Positions 35,411 to 44,752 of a stretch of DNA of 64,000 bases are shown here, piece by piece. The notes under the pieces were generated by a model. The model had not been told where the DNA came from, made no database searches, and worked only from the letters and a program-made list of their open reading frames with translations. The number at the start of each line of letters is the position of its first letter. The stretch's first letter is position 1. Location of the stretch: the NCBI RefSeq assembly GCF_015355755.1, contig NZ_JACVEE010000002.1, positions 1,860,001-1,924,000 on the forward strand, in the 5' to 3' direction. The position numbers were made by a program, and so were the translations under genes. Origin of the DNA: Nocardia sp. XZ_19_385. Lineage in GTDB: Bacteria > Actinomycetota > Actinomycetes > Mycobacteriales > Mycobacteriaceae.

Positions 35411-36270
35411 GTTCTTTGGGGACCACCGAGGCGCCGCCGGCGATCGAGACGGAGCACTGGACGGCGTTGCCCGAGGTGGCGACACCGTCGGAAAACGCAC
35501 TGGCGACGCTGATGTCGCACAGCCTGCTGCAATGCAAGCGGCTGCTGTTCGGCTGGGCGCGCGACCCCGCGACCACCATTCAGACCCTCATCTACCCGGC
35601 GCTGACCCTGCTGATGTTCGATGTGGTGCTCGGCAATTCGATCACCAGTGCCACCGGCAAACCCGCCATTTACGGTCAGGTCGCGATGATCACGCTGGTG
35701 GCGGCCATGTCCGGCGCGGTGGTCAGCGCGCTCGGCTTCAAGACCGAGAAGGCCACCGGTCTGCTCGGCCGGTTCTGGACCATGCCCGTGCACCGGGCCG
35801 CCGGCTTGACCGGACGGATCCTCGCCGAAGCGGTGCGCGTCCTCATCACCACGGTGTTCGTGCTGCTGGTCGGGATGCTGCTCGGCTTCCGGTTCGATCA
35901 GGGCTGGGTCGCGGGCCTGGCTTTGATCGCGCTGCCGGTGCTGTTCGGTGTCGGTTTCGCCGTGCTCGTCACCGCGCTGGCGACCGTCACCGAGGGCGTC
36001 ATGCTGGTCAGCCTGGTGAGCATCGTGAACACCCTCCTGATGTTCTTCAACACCGGGTTCGTGCCGAAGATGGCGTACCCGATCTGGTTGCAGGGTGTCG
36101 TCGAGAACCAGCCGATGAGCTGTGCCATCGACGCGATGCGCGGGCTGTCCTACGGCGGCCCGGTCGCCGATGCTCTGTGGAAGACGATCGCCTGGACGTT
36201 CGGGCTGATCCTGCTGTTCGGCTGGCCCGCTATCCGCGGCTACCAGCGCGCGGCTCAGACCGGCGCCTGA
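35407..36270 (+). CDS. ABC-2 type exporter permease (second DrrB/C-like subunit)
   Basis: 287 aa. The start ATG 35407 overlaps the previous stop in ATGA. It has the same topology as the previous permease, with about six membrane segments and the family block NTGFVPKM...VENQPMS near the C-terminus. Two different permeases plus one ATPase is the DrrABC arrangement known for actinobacterial lipid exporters. The gene is followed at 36279 by a hairpin shared with the convergent lycopene cyclase gene. Confidence 0.9.
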   Translation: MSSLGTTEAPPAIETEHWTALPEVATPSENALATLMSHSLLQCKRLLFGWARDPATTIQTLIYPALTLLMFDVVLGNSITSATGKPAIYGQVAMITLVAAMSGAVVSALGFKTEKATGLLGRFWTMPVHRAAGLTGRILAEAVRVLITTVFVLLVGMLLGFRFDQGWVAGLALIALPVLFGVGFAVLVTALATVTEGVMLVSLVSIVNTLLMFFNTGFVPKMAYPIWLQGVVENQPMSCAIDAMRGLSYGGPVADALWKTIAWTFGLILLFGWPAIRGYQRAAQTGA

Positions 36271-36278
36271 TTTCGCCG

Positions 36279-36321
36279 GCGCTCAGGGTGACAAGTGGTC
36301 CGCCGCTGTCATCCTGAGCGC
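36279..36321. repeat. Hairpin repeat of the TCATCCTGAGCG type, probable bidirectional terminator
   Basis: A 15-bp inverted repeat (36279-36293 with 36307-36321) has one G-T wobble and a 13-nt loop. It contains TCATCCTGAGCGCAG, which resembles the dispersed TCATCCTGAGCG...GAATCTT elements seen in intergenic regions of several bacterial phyla. It lies between two convergent genes and overlaps the last codons of lycopene cyclase, whose stop falls inside the element. Confidence 0.6.
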
Positions 36322-37508
36322 AGTGCGGAATCTTGCTCTGCCGCTGAGGTGAAGTCGAAGTCGACCCAGCGGTCGCGGTTGGTCCAGCCGACGAGGTCGT
36401 AGCGCCAGCGGAACGGCCAGGTGTGCGCGACGGTGTTGAACAGAACCGCGCCGAGTGCGGTGTAGTCGTCGTGCGCCGAGAGCAGCGCGCGTTGTCCACG
36501 GTCGGATTCGGTGAAGAACGCCTCGAACATGGCGATGGCCTGATCGGTGGTCAGGCGGCCCAGGCCCCACAGCCCGCGCATGCGCATCCAGTAGACGAGG
36601 CGGGCGCGCCATGGCCAGAGCGCTTCGATCGGATCACGGCCGGTTTGCAGTGCTTCGATCGCGGTGTCGATCAGGGCTAGCGAATCGGCAACGCTGTATC
36701 CAGTACAGGGATGCATCATCCCGCCCCGGGAGCCGAACGGAATCGCCTGCGCCACACCCTTCTTCGGCGGCGCCTGATCGATCGGATAGTGCGCGGCCTC
36801 GCTGGGCTCGGTGCCTTTGATGCGGATGCCGTGCGCGGCAAGACGATTCAGCGTGCGTCTGCGTAGCTCGTGTTGCGGCATACCGCCGCGCAGGCCGAGG
36901 CTGGTCTCCTCGAAGATCACCGTGCCGTCGCCCAGCGGCACCGAATAGAGGAACGACGGTGGCTCGTCCGGCCCCGCGCCGTTCTCCGGCCGCCAATCCA
37001 ATAGCAGCCCTTCGCCCTCGGCGATCATCGGCGCGGCGGTCTCGGCGGAGACGAAAATCCCGTGCGCGCTCGCGGCCCGGCGCTTACCCAGCGTCGGCAG
37101 GCCGCGAGTGTCGAAAACCGTTGCGGCCCTGAGGATTGTGCCATCCTGCAGCTCGACCTCGCGGGCCTCGACGCGCGCCGCGCGGCCGGTGATGACGGTG
37201 GCGTCGTCGAGGGGGAGTGCCGCCCGCAGCCCCGGCTTGGACAACACGCAGTACGGGCGCGGAATCCGGTGCGCGGTCTTGGTCCACACCACCGGCGCCT
37301 CGATGCGCTGGGCGATGGCAGTGGAAGGGAGCCACTCAGGCAGCTCGTCGATCCAGCAGGAAAACGTCTCCGGCCACAACCGCTCCGGCCGCGGATCTAT
37401 CGCCGCCACCCGAAACCCAGCCCGCATAGCCCGGTGTGCCAGCGCCCGGCCGGTCGGGCCCAGCCCGACCACGCACAGATCGAATTCCCCGCCCACGCTG
37501 CCACTCAT
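36309..37508 (-). CDS. Lycopene cyclase family FAD-binding protein
   Basis: 399 aa from ATG 37508. An earlier in-frame start at 37547 adds residues before the FAD fold and is less likely. The N-terminal dinucleotide-binding motif GLGPTG (in LCVVGLGPTGRALAHRA) and the central FLYSVPLGDGTVIFEETSL and GGMMHPCTGYSVADSL segments are hallmarks of the CrtL/CrtY-type lycopene beta-cyclases, which form ionone rings on carotenoids. No other carotenoid gene is in the window. The last residues are encoded inside a hairpin repeat element, so the C-terminus may have been changed by its insertion. Confidence 0.85.
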   Translation of the reverse strand: MSGSVGGEFDLCVVGLGPTGRALAHRAMRAGFRVAAIDPRPERLWPETFSCWIDELPEWLPSTAIAQRIEAPVVWTKTAHRIPRPYCVLSKPGLRAALPLDDATVITGRAARVEAREVELQDGTILRAATVFDTRGLPTLGKRRAASAHGIFVSAETAAPMIAEGEGLLLDWRPENGAGPDEPPSFLYSVPLGDGTVIFEETSLGLRGGMPQHELRRRTLNRLAAHGIRIKGTEPSEAAHYPIDQAPPKKGVAQAIPFGSRGGMMHPCTGYSVADSLALIDTAIEALQTGRDPIEALWPWRARLVYWMRMRGLWGLGRLTTDQAIAMFEAFFTESDRGQRALLSAHDDYTALGAVLFNTVAHTWPFRWRYDLVGWTNRDRWVDFDFTSAAEQDSALRSG

Positions 37509-37563
37509 ACCTGCATTCAATCCGCTTCGCGCGCCCACTGGCAACAACCTGCCGCCCGAGTTA

Positions 37564-37632
37564 TCAAGATCATCAGGCCCTGGTGGCGCGCCCTACTCGG
37601 CAAACGCCGCCAGGAATCCCTGATGATCTTGA
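37564..37632. repeat. Long imperfect palindrome (hairpin) of unknown role
   Basis: Outer arms are a perfect 14-bp inverted repeat (37564-37577 with 37619-37632, TCAAGATCATCAGG). The inner arms form a further 10-bp pairing (37579-37588 with 37605-37614, one wobble) around a 16-nt loop. It sits 8 bp after the stop of the hotdog gene on the minus strand and 55 bp upstream of the lycopene cyclase start. It could terminate transcription, but no T-run follows on either side. Confidence 0.6.
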
Positions 37633-37640
37633 AGTCGGCC

Positions 37641-38117
37641 TTACTTGGGGGTGACCCAGGTGGTGATCTCGGCGTGCACGACCTCGAGCCCGTGTTTGTC
37701 GAACACTGAAATCGGGACGACGATGTTCGTGCCCTCGGTGATCTGCGTGAAATCCGGAACCTCCGGCAGCTTCGCTACCGCTCGCAGCCCGGTTTCCGCC
37801 TTCGCCAGGTACTGCACATTCATCGCTTTCGGGATCCAGCGGTGGGTGGCGGGCACCGTCGCCTCGCTCAGCATCCCCATCGCCACCTCGGCCAGATTGC
37901 ACGCCGCGATCGCATGGAACGTCCCGAGATGATTGTGAATCCCGAACCACTTCGGCGAGGTCACCTCACACAGCCCCGGCTCCAGCCGCACCACACTCGG
38001 CAGCACCGTGCCGAAATACGGCACCCGCGCCACCATCCCCAGCGAGAACAGCGTGTGGCCCAGCCGGTTGTCCGGCAGCTTCTTCCAGCCGCGATAAGTG
38101 GCGGTTTCCTTGGTCAT
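37641..38117 (-). CDS. Hotdog-fold protein, DUF4442/thioesterase-like
   Basis: 158 aa from ATG 38117. The length and the central GIHNHLGTFHAIAACNLAE segment, with a helix carrying HNHLG...AE, match the DUF4442/PaaI-like hotdog family. Several family members hydrolyse acyl-CoA thioesters, but this one has no assigned substrate. The gene is divergent from the S10 operon and shares its long upstream region. A large hairpin follows its stop. Confidence 0.75.
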   Translation of the reverse strand: MTKETATYRGWKKLPDNRLGHTLFSLGMVARVPYFGTVLPSVVRLEPGLCEVTSPKWFGIHNHLGTFHAIAACNLAEVAMGMLSEATVPATHRWIPKAMNVQYLAKAETGLRAVAKLPEVPDFTQITEGTNIVVPISVFDKHGLEVVHAEITTWVTPK

Positions 38118-38195
38118 GCCCGTATCTTACTCAAGAGTCAGTTCAAAGCGATAGAGCCAGCTCAGGCCGGTCTGACCGGGGATCGGGGGGCGGAT

Positions 38196-38224
38196 TTGAG
38201 TTGGCGGATCGCGTCGGGCATACT
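38196..38224 (+). promoter_or_regulatory. Promoter of the S10 operon
   Basis: TTGAGT (38196-38201), a 17-bp spacer and CATACT (38219-38224) form a good housekeeping-sigma promoter. Transcription would start near 38231, giving a leader of about 350 nt before rpsJ. Confidence 0.6.
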
Positions 38225-38580
38225 GTTCGGGTTGCCTTGCACAGGGTCGTGCCCACTTCTGCGGAAGGGGTGGATCAGCGAGGCGAGTACCAACATCGTG
38301 TACTTCACCGGGAATCCGGTGTGAGTACGTCCGGGACACTGTTCCGAGCCTGAGATGAAGTTTTATCCAGCGCTGGGGACTCAGCAAAAGGGCGACACGC
38401 CCGACCGCGTGGACCGGAGAACCATGACAGATGAACAGCGGCGAGAGATCGGGCGATTGCCTCGATCGTGGTCTCAATGTGAGACGTCTTCGTGTGTTCG
38501 GGCTGTGTAAATGCAGGGTGGTACGGAACGCCTCAGGGCTTCCGGGATCACGAACGAAAGCGGAGAAAAGGACACTTAGC
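38225..38580 (+). other. Long 5' leader of the S10 ribosomal operon
   Basis: About 350 nt between the promoter and rpsJ with no conventional gene. It holds a small hairpin GGGCG-ACA-CGCCC (38390-38402), a GC-rich CCG/CGG pairing just after it, and a candidate 28-codon leader ORF (38424-38510). Long S10 leaders are regulatory in other bacteria, with L4 acting on them in enterobacteria. Whether this one is regulatory is inference. Confidence 0.45.
38424..38510 (+). CDS. Candidate 28-aa leader peptide upstream of rpsJ
   Basis: ATG 38424 is preceded by GGAGA (38416-38420) and opens a 28-codon frame ending at TAA 38510, 70 nt before rpsJ. The peptide begins [12 protein letters not shown] and has two Cys and two Trp/Arg-rich stretches. 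It lies inside the S10 leader directly after a hairpin, a layout compatible with translation-coupled attenuation. It may equally be a chance ORF. No homology is known to me. Confidence 0.3.
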   Translation: MTDEQRREIGRLPRSWSQCETSSCVRAV

Positions 38581-38886
38581 GTGGCGGGACAAAAGATCCG
38601 CATCAGGCTCAAGGCCTACGACCACGAGGCGATCGACGCGTCTGCGCGCAAGATCGTCGAGACGGTGACCCGTACCGGGGCCCGCGTCGTCGGCCCGGTG
38701 CCGTTGCCCACCGAAAAGAACGTGTACTGCGTTATCCGCTCGCCGCACAAGTACAAGGACTCGCGCGAGCACTTCGAGATGCGCACGCACAAGCGGCTTA
38801 TCGACATCCTCGACCCGACGCCGAAGACGGTTGACGCGCTCATGCGTATCGACCTGCCGGCCAGCGTCGACGTCAACATTCAGTGA
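38581..38886 (+). CDS. rpsJ: 30S ribosomal protein S10
   Basis: 101 aa from GTG 38581, with AAAGGA upstream. The sequence from [15 protein letters not shown] to SVDVNIQ is full-length S10, of normal size. S10 sits in the 30S head and also serves as the NusE subunit of the antitermination complex. It is the first gene of an eleven-gene operon. An open frame continues upstream into the leader but lacks S10 homology and is rejected as part of the protein. Confidence 0.98.
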   Translation: MAGQKIRIRLKAYDHEAIDASARKIVETVTRTGARVVGPVPLPTEKNVYCVIRSPHKYKDSREHFEMRTHKRLIDILDPTPKTVDALMRIDLPASVDVNIQ

Positions 38887-38900
38887 CGGGGACTCGAGAC

Positions 38901-39569
38901 ATGACTATTGATAACAAGAGCAGGCCTGCGGCCGGCATCCTGGGCACCAAGCTCGGTATGACCCAGGTGTTCGACGAGAACAATCGCGTCGTCCCCGTGA
39001 CCGTCATCAAGGCCGGACCGAACGTCGTCACCCAGATCCGCACCGAGGAGCGCGACGGCTACAGCGCCGTTCAGATCGCTTTCGGCGCCATCGACCCGCG
39101 CAAGGTGAACAAGCCGGTTTCCGGCCAGTTCGCCAAGGCCGGTGTCACCCCGCGCCGCCACGTTGCCGAGATCCGCGTCGCCGATGCGTCCACCTTCGAG
39201 ATCGGCCAGGAGCTTTCGGCCGACGTCTTCGAAGAGGGCACCTACGTCGACGTCACGGGTACCAGCAAGGGCAAGGGCTTCGCCGGCACCATGAAGCGTC
39301 ACGGCTTCGCCGGTCAGGGCGCCTCGCACGGTGCGCAGGCTGTGCACCGTCGTCCCGGCTCCATCGGTGGCTGCGCCACCCCCGGCCGCGTGTTCAAGGG
39401 CATGCGCATGTCGGGCCGGATGGGCAACGACCGCGTCACCACGCAGAACCTCTCGGTTCACAAGGTGGACGCCGAAAACGGCTTGCTGCTGATCAAGGGC
39501 GCTGTCCCGGGTCGTCGCGGCAACGTCGTGGTGATCAAGAGCGCCGTGAAGGGTGGTGCACACGCATGA
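38901..39569 (+). CDS. rplC: 50S ribosomal protein L3
   Basis: 222 aa from ATG 38901. The short upstream extension of the open frame overlaps the rpsJ stop region and is not typical. L3 motifs include [13 protein letters not shown] at the N-terminus and the [20 protein letters not shown] loop that reaches toward the peptidyl-transferase centre. L3 is an early-assembly 23S-binding protein. It starts 14 nt after rpsJ, and its stop overlaps the rplD start (ATGA). Confidence 0.98.
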   Translation: MTIDNKSRPAAGILGTKLGMTQVFDENNRVVPVTVIKAGPNVVTQIRTEERDGYSAVQIAFGAIDPRKVNKPVSGQFAKAGVTPRRHVAEIRVADASTFEIGQELSADVFEEGTYVDVTGTSKGKGFAGTMKRHGFAGQGASHGAQAVHRRPGSIGGCATPGRVFKGMRMSGRMGNDRVTTQNLSVHKVDAENGLLLIKGAVPGRRGNVVVIKSAVKGGAHA

Positions 39570-40240
39570 CCAGCCTCGAGAAGAAGGCCAACCTGACGCT
39601 GCCGGTCCGTGAGATCGGTGGCAAGACCAACGGCACCGTCGACCTCCCCGCGGAGATCTTCGACGTCACCGCCAACATCTCGCTGATGCACCAGGTCGTG
39701 ACCGCGCAGCTCGCTGCCGCACGCCAGGGCACGCACTCCACGAAGACTCGTGGCGAGGTGCGCGGTGGTGGCAAGAAGCCGTACCGCCAGAAGGGCACCG
39801 GTCGCGCCCGTCAGGGTTCGACCCGCGCACCGCAGTTCGTCGGCGGTGGCACCGTCCACGGCCCGCAGCCGCGTGACTACAGCCAGCGCACCCCGAAGAA
39901 GATGAAGGCCGCCGCCCTGCGTGGTGCCCTCTCCGATCGGGCGCGCAACGAGCGCATCCACGTGATCACCGAACTGGTTGCCGGGCAGGCCCCGTCGACC
40001 AAGATCGCCAAGACCTTCCTGGCCGAGATCTCGGACCGCAAGAAGTTCCTGGTTGTCGTCGGACGCGAGGACCTGGCCGCGTGGAAGAGCGTGGCGAACC
40101 TGGAAAACGTGCTGCCGATTGCTCCGGACCAGCTCAACACCTACGACGTCCTCAACAGCGACGAAGTGGTGTTCAGCGTCGAGGCTCTCAACGCCTTCGT
40201 GCACGGCCCGGCCGAAGCTGCACAGGAGGAGAGCAAGTGA
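39566..40240 (+). CDS. rplD: 50S ribosomal protein L4
   Basis: 224 aa starting at the ATGA overlap with rplC. The long loop [19 protein letters not shown] is the L4 extension that lines the exit tunnel. In enterobacteria L4 represses its own operon through the S10 leader, but no proof exists here. The stop overlaps the rplW GTG start (GTGA). Confidence 0.98.
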   Translation: MTSLEKKANLTLPVREIGGKTNGTVDLPAEIFDVTANISLMHQVVTAQLAAARQGTHSTKTRGEVRGGGKKPYRQKGTGRARQGSTRAPQFVGGGTVHGPQPRDYSQRTPKKMKAAALRGALSDRARNERIHVITELVAGQAPSTKIAKTFLAEISDRKKFLVVVGREDLAAWKSVANLENVLPIAPDQLNTYDVLNSDEVVFSVEALNAFVHGPAEAAQEESK

Positions 40241-40542
40241 GCACCATCGCCGACCCCCGCGACATCCTGCTGGCGCCGGTCATCTCCGAGAAGTCCTACG
40301 GACTGATCGAAGAAGGCACCTACACCTTCATCGTGCACCCGGACTCCAACAAGACGCAGATCAAGATCGCCGTCGAGAAGGTTTTCGGCGTGAAGGTGAC
40401 CAGCGTCAACACCGCCAACCGTCAGGGCAAGCGCAAGCGGACCCGCTTCGGTTACGGCAAGCGCAAGGACACCAAGCGCGCGCTCGTGACCATCTCGGCC
40501 GACAGCAAGCCCATCGAGATCTTCGGAGGCCCGGTCGCGTAA
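40237..40542 (+). CDS. rplW: 50S ribosomal protein L23
   Basis: 101 aa from GTG 40237, coupled to rplD by GTGA overlap. It has the typical L23 layout: an N-terminal [13 protein letters not shown] segment, then a basic loop [19 protein letters not shown]23 lies at the tunnel exit and docks trigger factor and SRP. Confidence 0.97.
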   Translation: MSTIADPRDILLAPVISEKSYGLIEEGTYTFIVHPDSNKTQIKIAVEKVFGVKVTSVNTANRQGKRKRTRFGYGKRKDTKRALVTISADSKPIEIFGGPVA

Positions 40543-40575
40543 GCGCCTGGGAATCCAGAAAGTAGAGAAGAACTC

Positions 40576-41415
40576 ATGGCAATTCGTAAGTACAAGCCGA
40601 CAACCCCGGGCCGCCGCGGGTCTTCCGTCTCGGATTTCGCCGAGATCACCCGGTCGACCCCCGAGAAGTCGCTGATCCGCCCGCTGCACAGCACGGGTGG
40701 CCGTAACGCGCACGGCCGCATCACCACTCGTCACCGCGGTGGCGGTCACAAGCGTGCCTACCGTCTGATCGACTTCCGTCGGCTGGACAAGGACGGCATC
40801 CCGGCCAAGGTCGCTCACATCGAGTACGACCCGAACCGCACCGCCAACATCGCGCTGCTGCACTACAAGGACGGCGAGAAGCGCTACATCATCGCCCCCA
40901 AGGGTGTGACGCAGGGTTCCCCGATCGAGTCCGGCCCCACGGCCGACATCAAGCCGGGTAACAACCTGCCGCTGCGCAACATCCCGACCGGTACCACCAT
41001 CCACGCGGTGGAGCTGCGTCCGGGCGGCGGGGCCAAGATGGCCCGCTCGGCCGGCATGAGCATCCAGCTGCTCGGTAAGGAAGGCCCCTACGCCACGCTG
41101 CGTATGCCCTCCGGTGAAATCCGTCGCGTCGACGTGCGCTGCCGCGCCACCGTCGGCGAGGTCGGCAACGCCGAGCAGTCGAACATCAACTGGGGCAAGG
41201 CCGGCCGTATGCGCTGGAAGGGCCGTCGTCCCACGGTTCGTGGTGTGGTCATGAACCCGGTCGACCACCCGCACGGTGGTGGTGAAGGTAAGACCTCCGG
41301 TGGTCGCCACCCGGTCTCGCCGTGGGGTCAGCCGGAAGGCCGTACCCGCAAGCCCAATCGTCCGAGCGACAAGCTCATCGTCCGCCGCCGGAAATCCGGC
41401 AAGAACAAGCGCTGA
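40576..41415 (+). CDS. rplB: 50S ribosomal protein L2
   Basis: 279 aa from ATG 40576, preceded by an AG-rich site. It begins [20 protein letters not shown] and contains the conserved [17 protein letters not shown] segment, whose His is essential for peptidyl transfer in E. coli L2. Size and end ([10 protein letters not shown]) are standard. Confidence 0.98.
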   Translation: MAIRKYKPTTPGRRGSSVSDFAEITRSTPEKSLIRPLHSTGGRNAHGRITTRHRGGGHKRAYRLIDFRRLDKDGIPAKVAHIEYDPNRTANIALLHYKDGEKRYIIAPKGVTQGSPIESGPTADIKPGNNLPLRNIPTGTTIHAVELRPGGGAKMARSAGMSIQLLGKEGPYATLRMPSGEIRRVDVRCRATVGEVGNAEQSNINWGKAGRMRWKGRRPTVRGVVMNPVDHPHGGGEGKTSGGRHPVSPWGQPEGRTRKPNRPSDKLIVRRRKSGKNKR

Positions 41416-41430
41416 AGGAGGAGGTAAGAA

Positions 41431-41712
41431 ATGCCACGCAGCCTTAAGAAGGGCCCGTTCGTCGACGACCATCTCCTCGCGAAGGTGGACGTTCAGAACG
41501 AAAAGGGCACCAAGCAGGTCATCAAGACCTGGTCCCGTCGTTCGACCATCATCCCCGACTTCATCGGTCACACTTTCGCCGTCCATGACGGTCGCAAGCA
41601 CGTGCCGGTGTTCGTCTCGGACAACATGGTCGGGCACAAGCTGGGTGAGTTCGCGCCCACCAGGACGTTCAAGTCCCACGTCAAGGATGACCGGAAGAGC
41701 AAGCGGCGATGA
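41431..41712 (+). CDS. rpsS: 30S ribosomal protein S19
   Basis: 93 aa from ATG 41431, preceded by AAGGAGGAGG. It has [15 protein letters not shown] and [16 protein letters not shown], both diagnostic of S19, which forms part of the A-site side of the 30S head. The stop overlaps the rplV start. Confidence 0.98.
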   Translation: MPRSLKKGPFVDDHLLAKVDVQNEKGTKQVIKTWSRRSTIIPDFIGHTFAVHDGRKHVPVFVSDNMVGHKLGEFAPTRTFKSHVKDDRKSKRR

Positions 41713-42110
41713 CCACTGAGACTCAGAATCCGACTGCGCGCGCGACGGCCAAGCACGTTCGCGTGACCCCGATGAAGGCTCGTCGTGTCGTGGACCTGGT
41801 CCGCGGCAAGCGAGTCGAGGACGCCCTGGCGATCCTGAAGTTCGCGCCCCAGGCAGCGAGCGAGCCGGTCGCCAAGGTCGTGGCCAGTGCCGCGGCGAAC
41901 GCCGAGAACAACCTCGGCCTGAACCCGGCCACCCTGGTCATCTCGACGGCGTATGTCGACGAGGGCGCGACCATGAAGCGTTTCCAGCCGCGGGCCCAGG
42001 GCCGCGCGTTCCGGATCCGCAAGCGCACCAGCCACATCACCATCGAGGTCGAGAGCGTTCCCACCGCCGGTGGCGCCACTCGCAACCGCCGGAAGGGAGG
42101 GGCAAAGTAA
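41709..42110 (+). CDS. rplV: 50S ribosomal protein L22
   Basis: 133 aa, coupled to rpsS through ATGA. The core [20 protein letters not shown] and the beta-hairpin region ending [17 protein letters not shown] are L22. This hairpin lines the exit tunnel at the constriction formed with L4. The C-terminal tail is short and basic. Confidence 0.98.
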   Translation: MTTETQNPTARATAKHVRVTPMKARRVVDLVRGKRVEDALAILKFAPQAASEPVAKVVASAAANAENNLGLNPATLVISTAYVDEGATMKRFQPRAQGRAFRIRKRTSHITIEVESVPTAGGATRNRRKGGAK

Positions 42111-42917
<807 letters not shown>

Positions 42918-42921
42918 CGCC

Positions 42922-43338
42922 ATGCTGATGCCTCGCAAGGTCAAGCACCGCAAGCAGCATCACCCGGGTCGTTCCGGAATGGCAAAGGGCGGCACTTCGG
43001 TGGCGTTCGGTGAGTTCGGTATCCAGGCTCTGGAGCCGGCTTACGTGACCAACCGGCAGATCGAGTCGGCTCGTATCGCGATGACCCGCCACATCAAGCG
43101 TGGCGGCAAGATCTGGATCAACATCTACCCGGATCGCCCGCTGACCAAGAAGCCTGCCGAAACCCGCATGGGTTCCGGTAAGGGTTCGCCGGAGTGGTGG
43201 GTCGCGAACGTCAAGCCCGGTCGCGTGATGTTCGAAATGTCGTACCCCAACGAGGAGACCGCTCGCGAGGCCCTGCGCCGCGCGATGCACAAGCTCCCCA
43301 TGAAGTGCAGGATCGTGACCAGGGAGGAGCAGTTCTGA
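42922..43338 (+). CDS. rplP: 50S ribosomal protein L16
   Basis: 138 aa from ATG 42922, with AGGAGG upstream. [14 protein letters not shown] and [19 protein letters not shown] are diagnostic. L16 contacts the A-site tRNA elbow. Its stop overlaps the rpmC start (TGATG). Confidence 0.98.
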   Translation: MLMPRKVKHRKQHHPGRSGMAKGGTSVAFGEFGIQALEPAYVTNRQIESARIAMTRHIKRGGKIWINIYPDRPLTKKPAETRMGSGKGSPEWWVANVKPGRVMFEMSYPNEETAREALRRAMHKLPMKCRIVTREEQF

Positions 43339-43577
43339 TGGCTACCGGAAAACCAGCCGCAGAGCTCCGCGAGCTCAACGAAGAGGAACTCGTTTCCCGC
43401 CTGCGTGAGTCGAAGGAAGAGCTGTTCAACCTGCGCTTCCAGATGGCGACGGGTCAGCTCGACAACAACCGTCGTCTGCGCGTCGTCCGTCACGAGATCG
43501 CGCGCATCTACACGGTCATGCGTGAGCGCGAGCTCGGCCTGGCCACGGCACCCGCTGGCAAGGGAGATGCGGCATGA
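43338..43577 (+). CDS. rpmC: 50S ribosomal protein L29
   Basis: 79 aa from ATG 43338. The helical hairpin with [24 protein letters not shown] and [21 protein letters not shown] is L29. It sits near the tunnel exit beside L23. The stop overlaps the rpsQ start. Confidence 0.97.
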   Translation: MATGKPAAELRELNEEELVSRLRESKEELFNLRFQMATGQLDNNRRLRVVRHEIARIYTVMRERELGLATAPAGKGDAA

Positions 43578-43846
43578 GCGAGAAAATCGAAGGGCAGCGC
43601 AACAGCCGCAAGGTTCGCAGCGGCTACGTTGTCTCGGACAAGATGAACAAGACGATCGTCGTCGAGCTGGAAGACCGGCACCGGCACGCTCTCTACGGCA
43701 AGATCATCCGCACCACCTCCAAGGTGAAGGCGCATGACGAGAACGAGATCGCCGCTGTCGGCGACCGCGTTCAGCTGATGGAGACCCGCCCGCTGTCGGC
43801 CACCAAGCGCTGGCGTCTGGTCGAGGTCCTGGAGAAGGCCAAGTAA
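43574..43846 (+). CDS. rpsQ: 30S ribosomal protein S17
   Basis: 90 aa from ATG 43574. The OB-fold segments [21 protein letters not shown] and [28 protein letters not shown] identify S17, a primary 16S-binding protein. It is the last gene of the operon. A strong terminator follows 30 nt later, so rplN-rplX genes are not co-transcribed here. Confidence 0.98.
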   Translation: MSEKIEGQRNSRKVRSGYVVSDKMNKTIVVELEDRHRHALYGKIIRTTSKVKAHDENEIAAVGDRVQLMETRPLSATKRWRLVEVLEKAK

Positions 43847-43875
43847 GGCACTCTCTACGGCTGACAAGTCGATAA

Positions 43876-43918
43876 AGCAAAGGCCCGCTTCCCCTTTGGG
43901 AAGCGGGCCTTTTGCTTG
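43876..43918 (+). terminator. Intrinsic terminator of the S10 operon
   Basis: A perfect 12-bp stem GGCCCGCTTCCC (43882-43893) pairs with 43898-43909 around CTTT, is flanked by pairing A and T runs, and is followed by TTTTGCTTGTT. Confidence 0.95.
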
Positions 43919-43965
43919 TTCCTGGGTCTGACGAGATTCCACGCGTATCACTGTGCTCCACGCAG

Positions 43966-43971
43966 TAGACT
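43966..43971 (+). promoter_or_regulatory. -10 element for leaderless vapB transcript
   Basis: TAGACT ends 6 nt before the ATG at 43978, with no Shine-Dalgarno between them. This is the spacing of leaderless actinobacterial promoters. Confidence 0.5.
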
Positions 43972-43977
43972 GTGGTC

Positions 43978-44229
43978 ATGGCAAAGCGGAATGTGACCGT
44001 TCAACTGGATGAAGAGGTGATCACGCAGGTGCGTGTGATCGCGGCGCGGCAAGGGACGTCTATCAGTGCTCTCCTGGCTCGGCAGCTCCGTGAGCTGGCC
44101 CAGGATGTGGACCGCTACGAATATGCAAGGGAGCGTGCGCTCCAGGCGATGGCGGAGGCGGGCGGGCATGGTGGGATTCGTTGGCGGCGTGAGGATCTGT
44201 ACGACCGCGGCGAGCGGGCGAATCCGTGA
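43978..44229 (+). CDS. VapB-like ribbon-helix-helix antitoxin
   Basis: 83 aa from ATG 43978. The N-terminus MAKRNVTVQLDEEVITQVRVIAARQGTS... has the short strand plus two helices of a ribbon-helix-helix DNA-binding domain. The C-terminal half (residues 45-83) is charged and would wrap the toxin. It overlaps the PIN-domain gene by GTGA, the standard layout of a type II toxin-antitoxin operon. The protein should neutralise the toxin and repress the promoter. It lies immediately after the S10 operon terminator. Confidence 0.85.
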   Translation: MAKRNVTVQLDEEVITQVRVIAARQGTSISALLARQLRELAQDVDRYEYARERALQAMAEAGGHGGIRWRREDLYDRGERANP

Positions 44230-44675
44230 CCGTAAACGAACCGACCTTCATCGACACCAATATCCTCGTCTACGCGCATGACACCGAGGCGGGCGCACGG
44301 CATGTGATCGCTCGGGATGTCCTCTCGGACCTCTGGGCAAATGGCACCGGTCTGCTGAGTGCCCAGGTGCTTCAGGAGTTCTATAACGTCGCGACCCGCA
44401 AATTCACGCCGCGGATGAGCCCACCCAAGGCGCGGAACATCATCGCGTCCTACAGCGAGTGGTGCACCATCGACACCGATCCGCTGGTGCTCGTCAACGC
44501 TTCCTTCCTCCATGAACAACACTCGGTCTCATGGTGGGACGCATTGATCATCGAGGCAGCAGGCCAGTCCGGCGCGAAGTATCTACTCTCCGAGGATCTT
44601 CAGCATGGCCGGGAGTTCCTCGGGCTGGAGGTGCGCAACCCGTTCCGTGCCCTGCCCGATGACGGCACTTCCTGA
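44226..44675 (+). CDS. VapC-like PIN-domain ribonuclease toxin
   Basis: 149 aa from GTG 44226, coupled to the antitoxin. PIN-domain acidic residues are all present: Asp10 in FIDTNIL, a Glu in LQEFYNV, an Asp in SWWDALI and an Asp in LSEDLQHG. Together they bind the metal used for RNA cleavage. Known VapC toxins cut tRNA or rRNA. The target here is unknown. Confidence 0.88.
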   Translation: MTVNEPTFIDTNILVYAHDTEAGARHVIARDVLSDLWANGTGLLSAQVLQEFYNVATRKFTPRMSPPKARNIIASYSEWCTIDTDPLVLVNASFLHEQHSVSWWDALIIEAAGQSGAKYLLSEDLQHGREFLGLEVRNPFRALPDDGTS

Positions 44676-44739
44676 GTGCTTCGCCGTAGACATCATTTGT
44701 GACGCGGCCCACCGATCAGTCCTGACGTACCGCGCCGAA

Positions 44740-44745
44740 TAGGGT
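44740..44745 (+). promoter_or_regulatory. -10 element for leaderless Nudix gene transcript
   Basis: TAGGGT ends 7 nt before the ATG at 44753, with no Shine-Dalgarno in the gap. Confidence 0.4.
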
Positions 44746-44752
44746 CGTTCAC

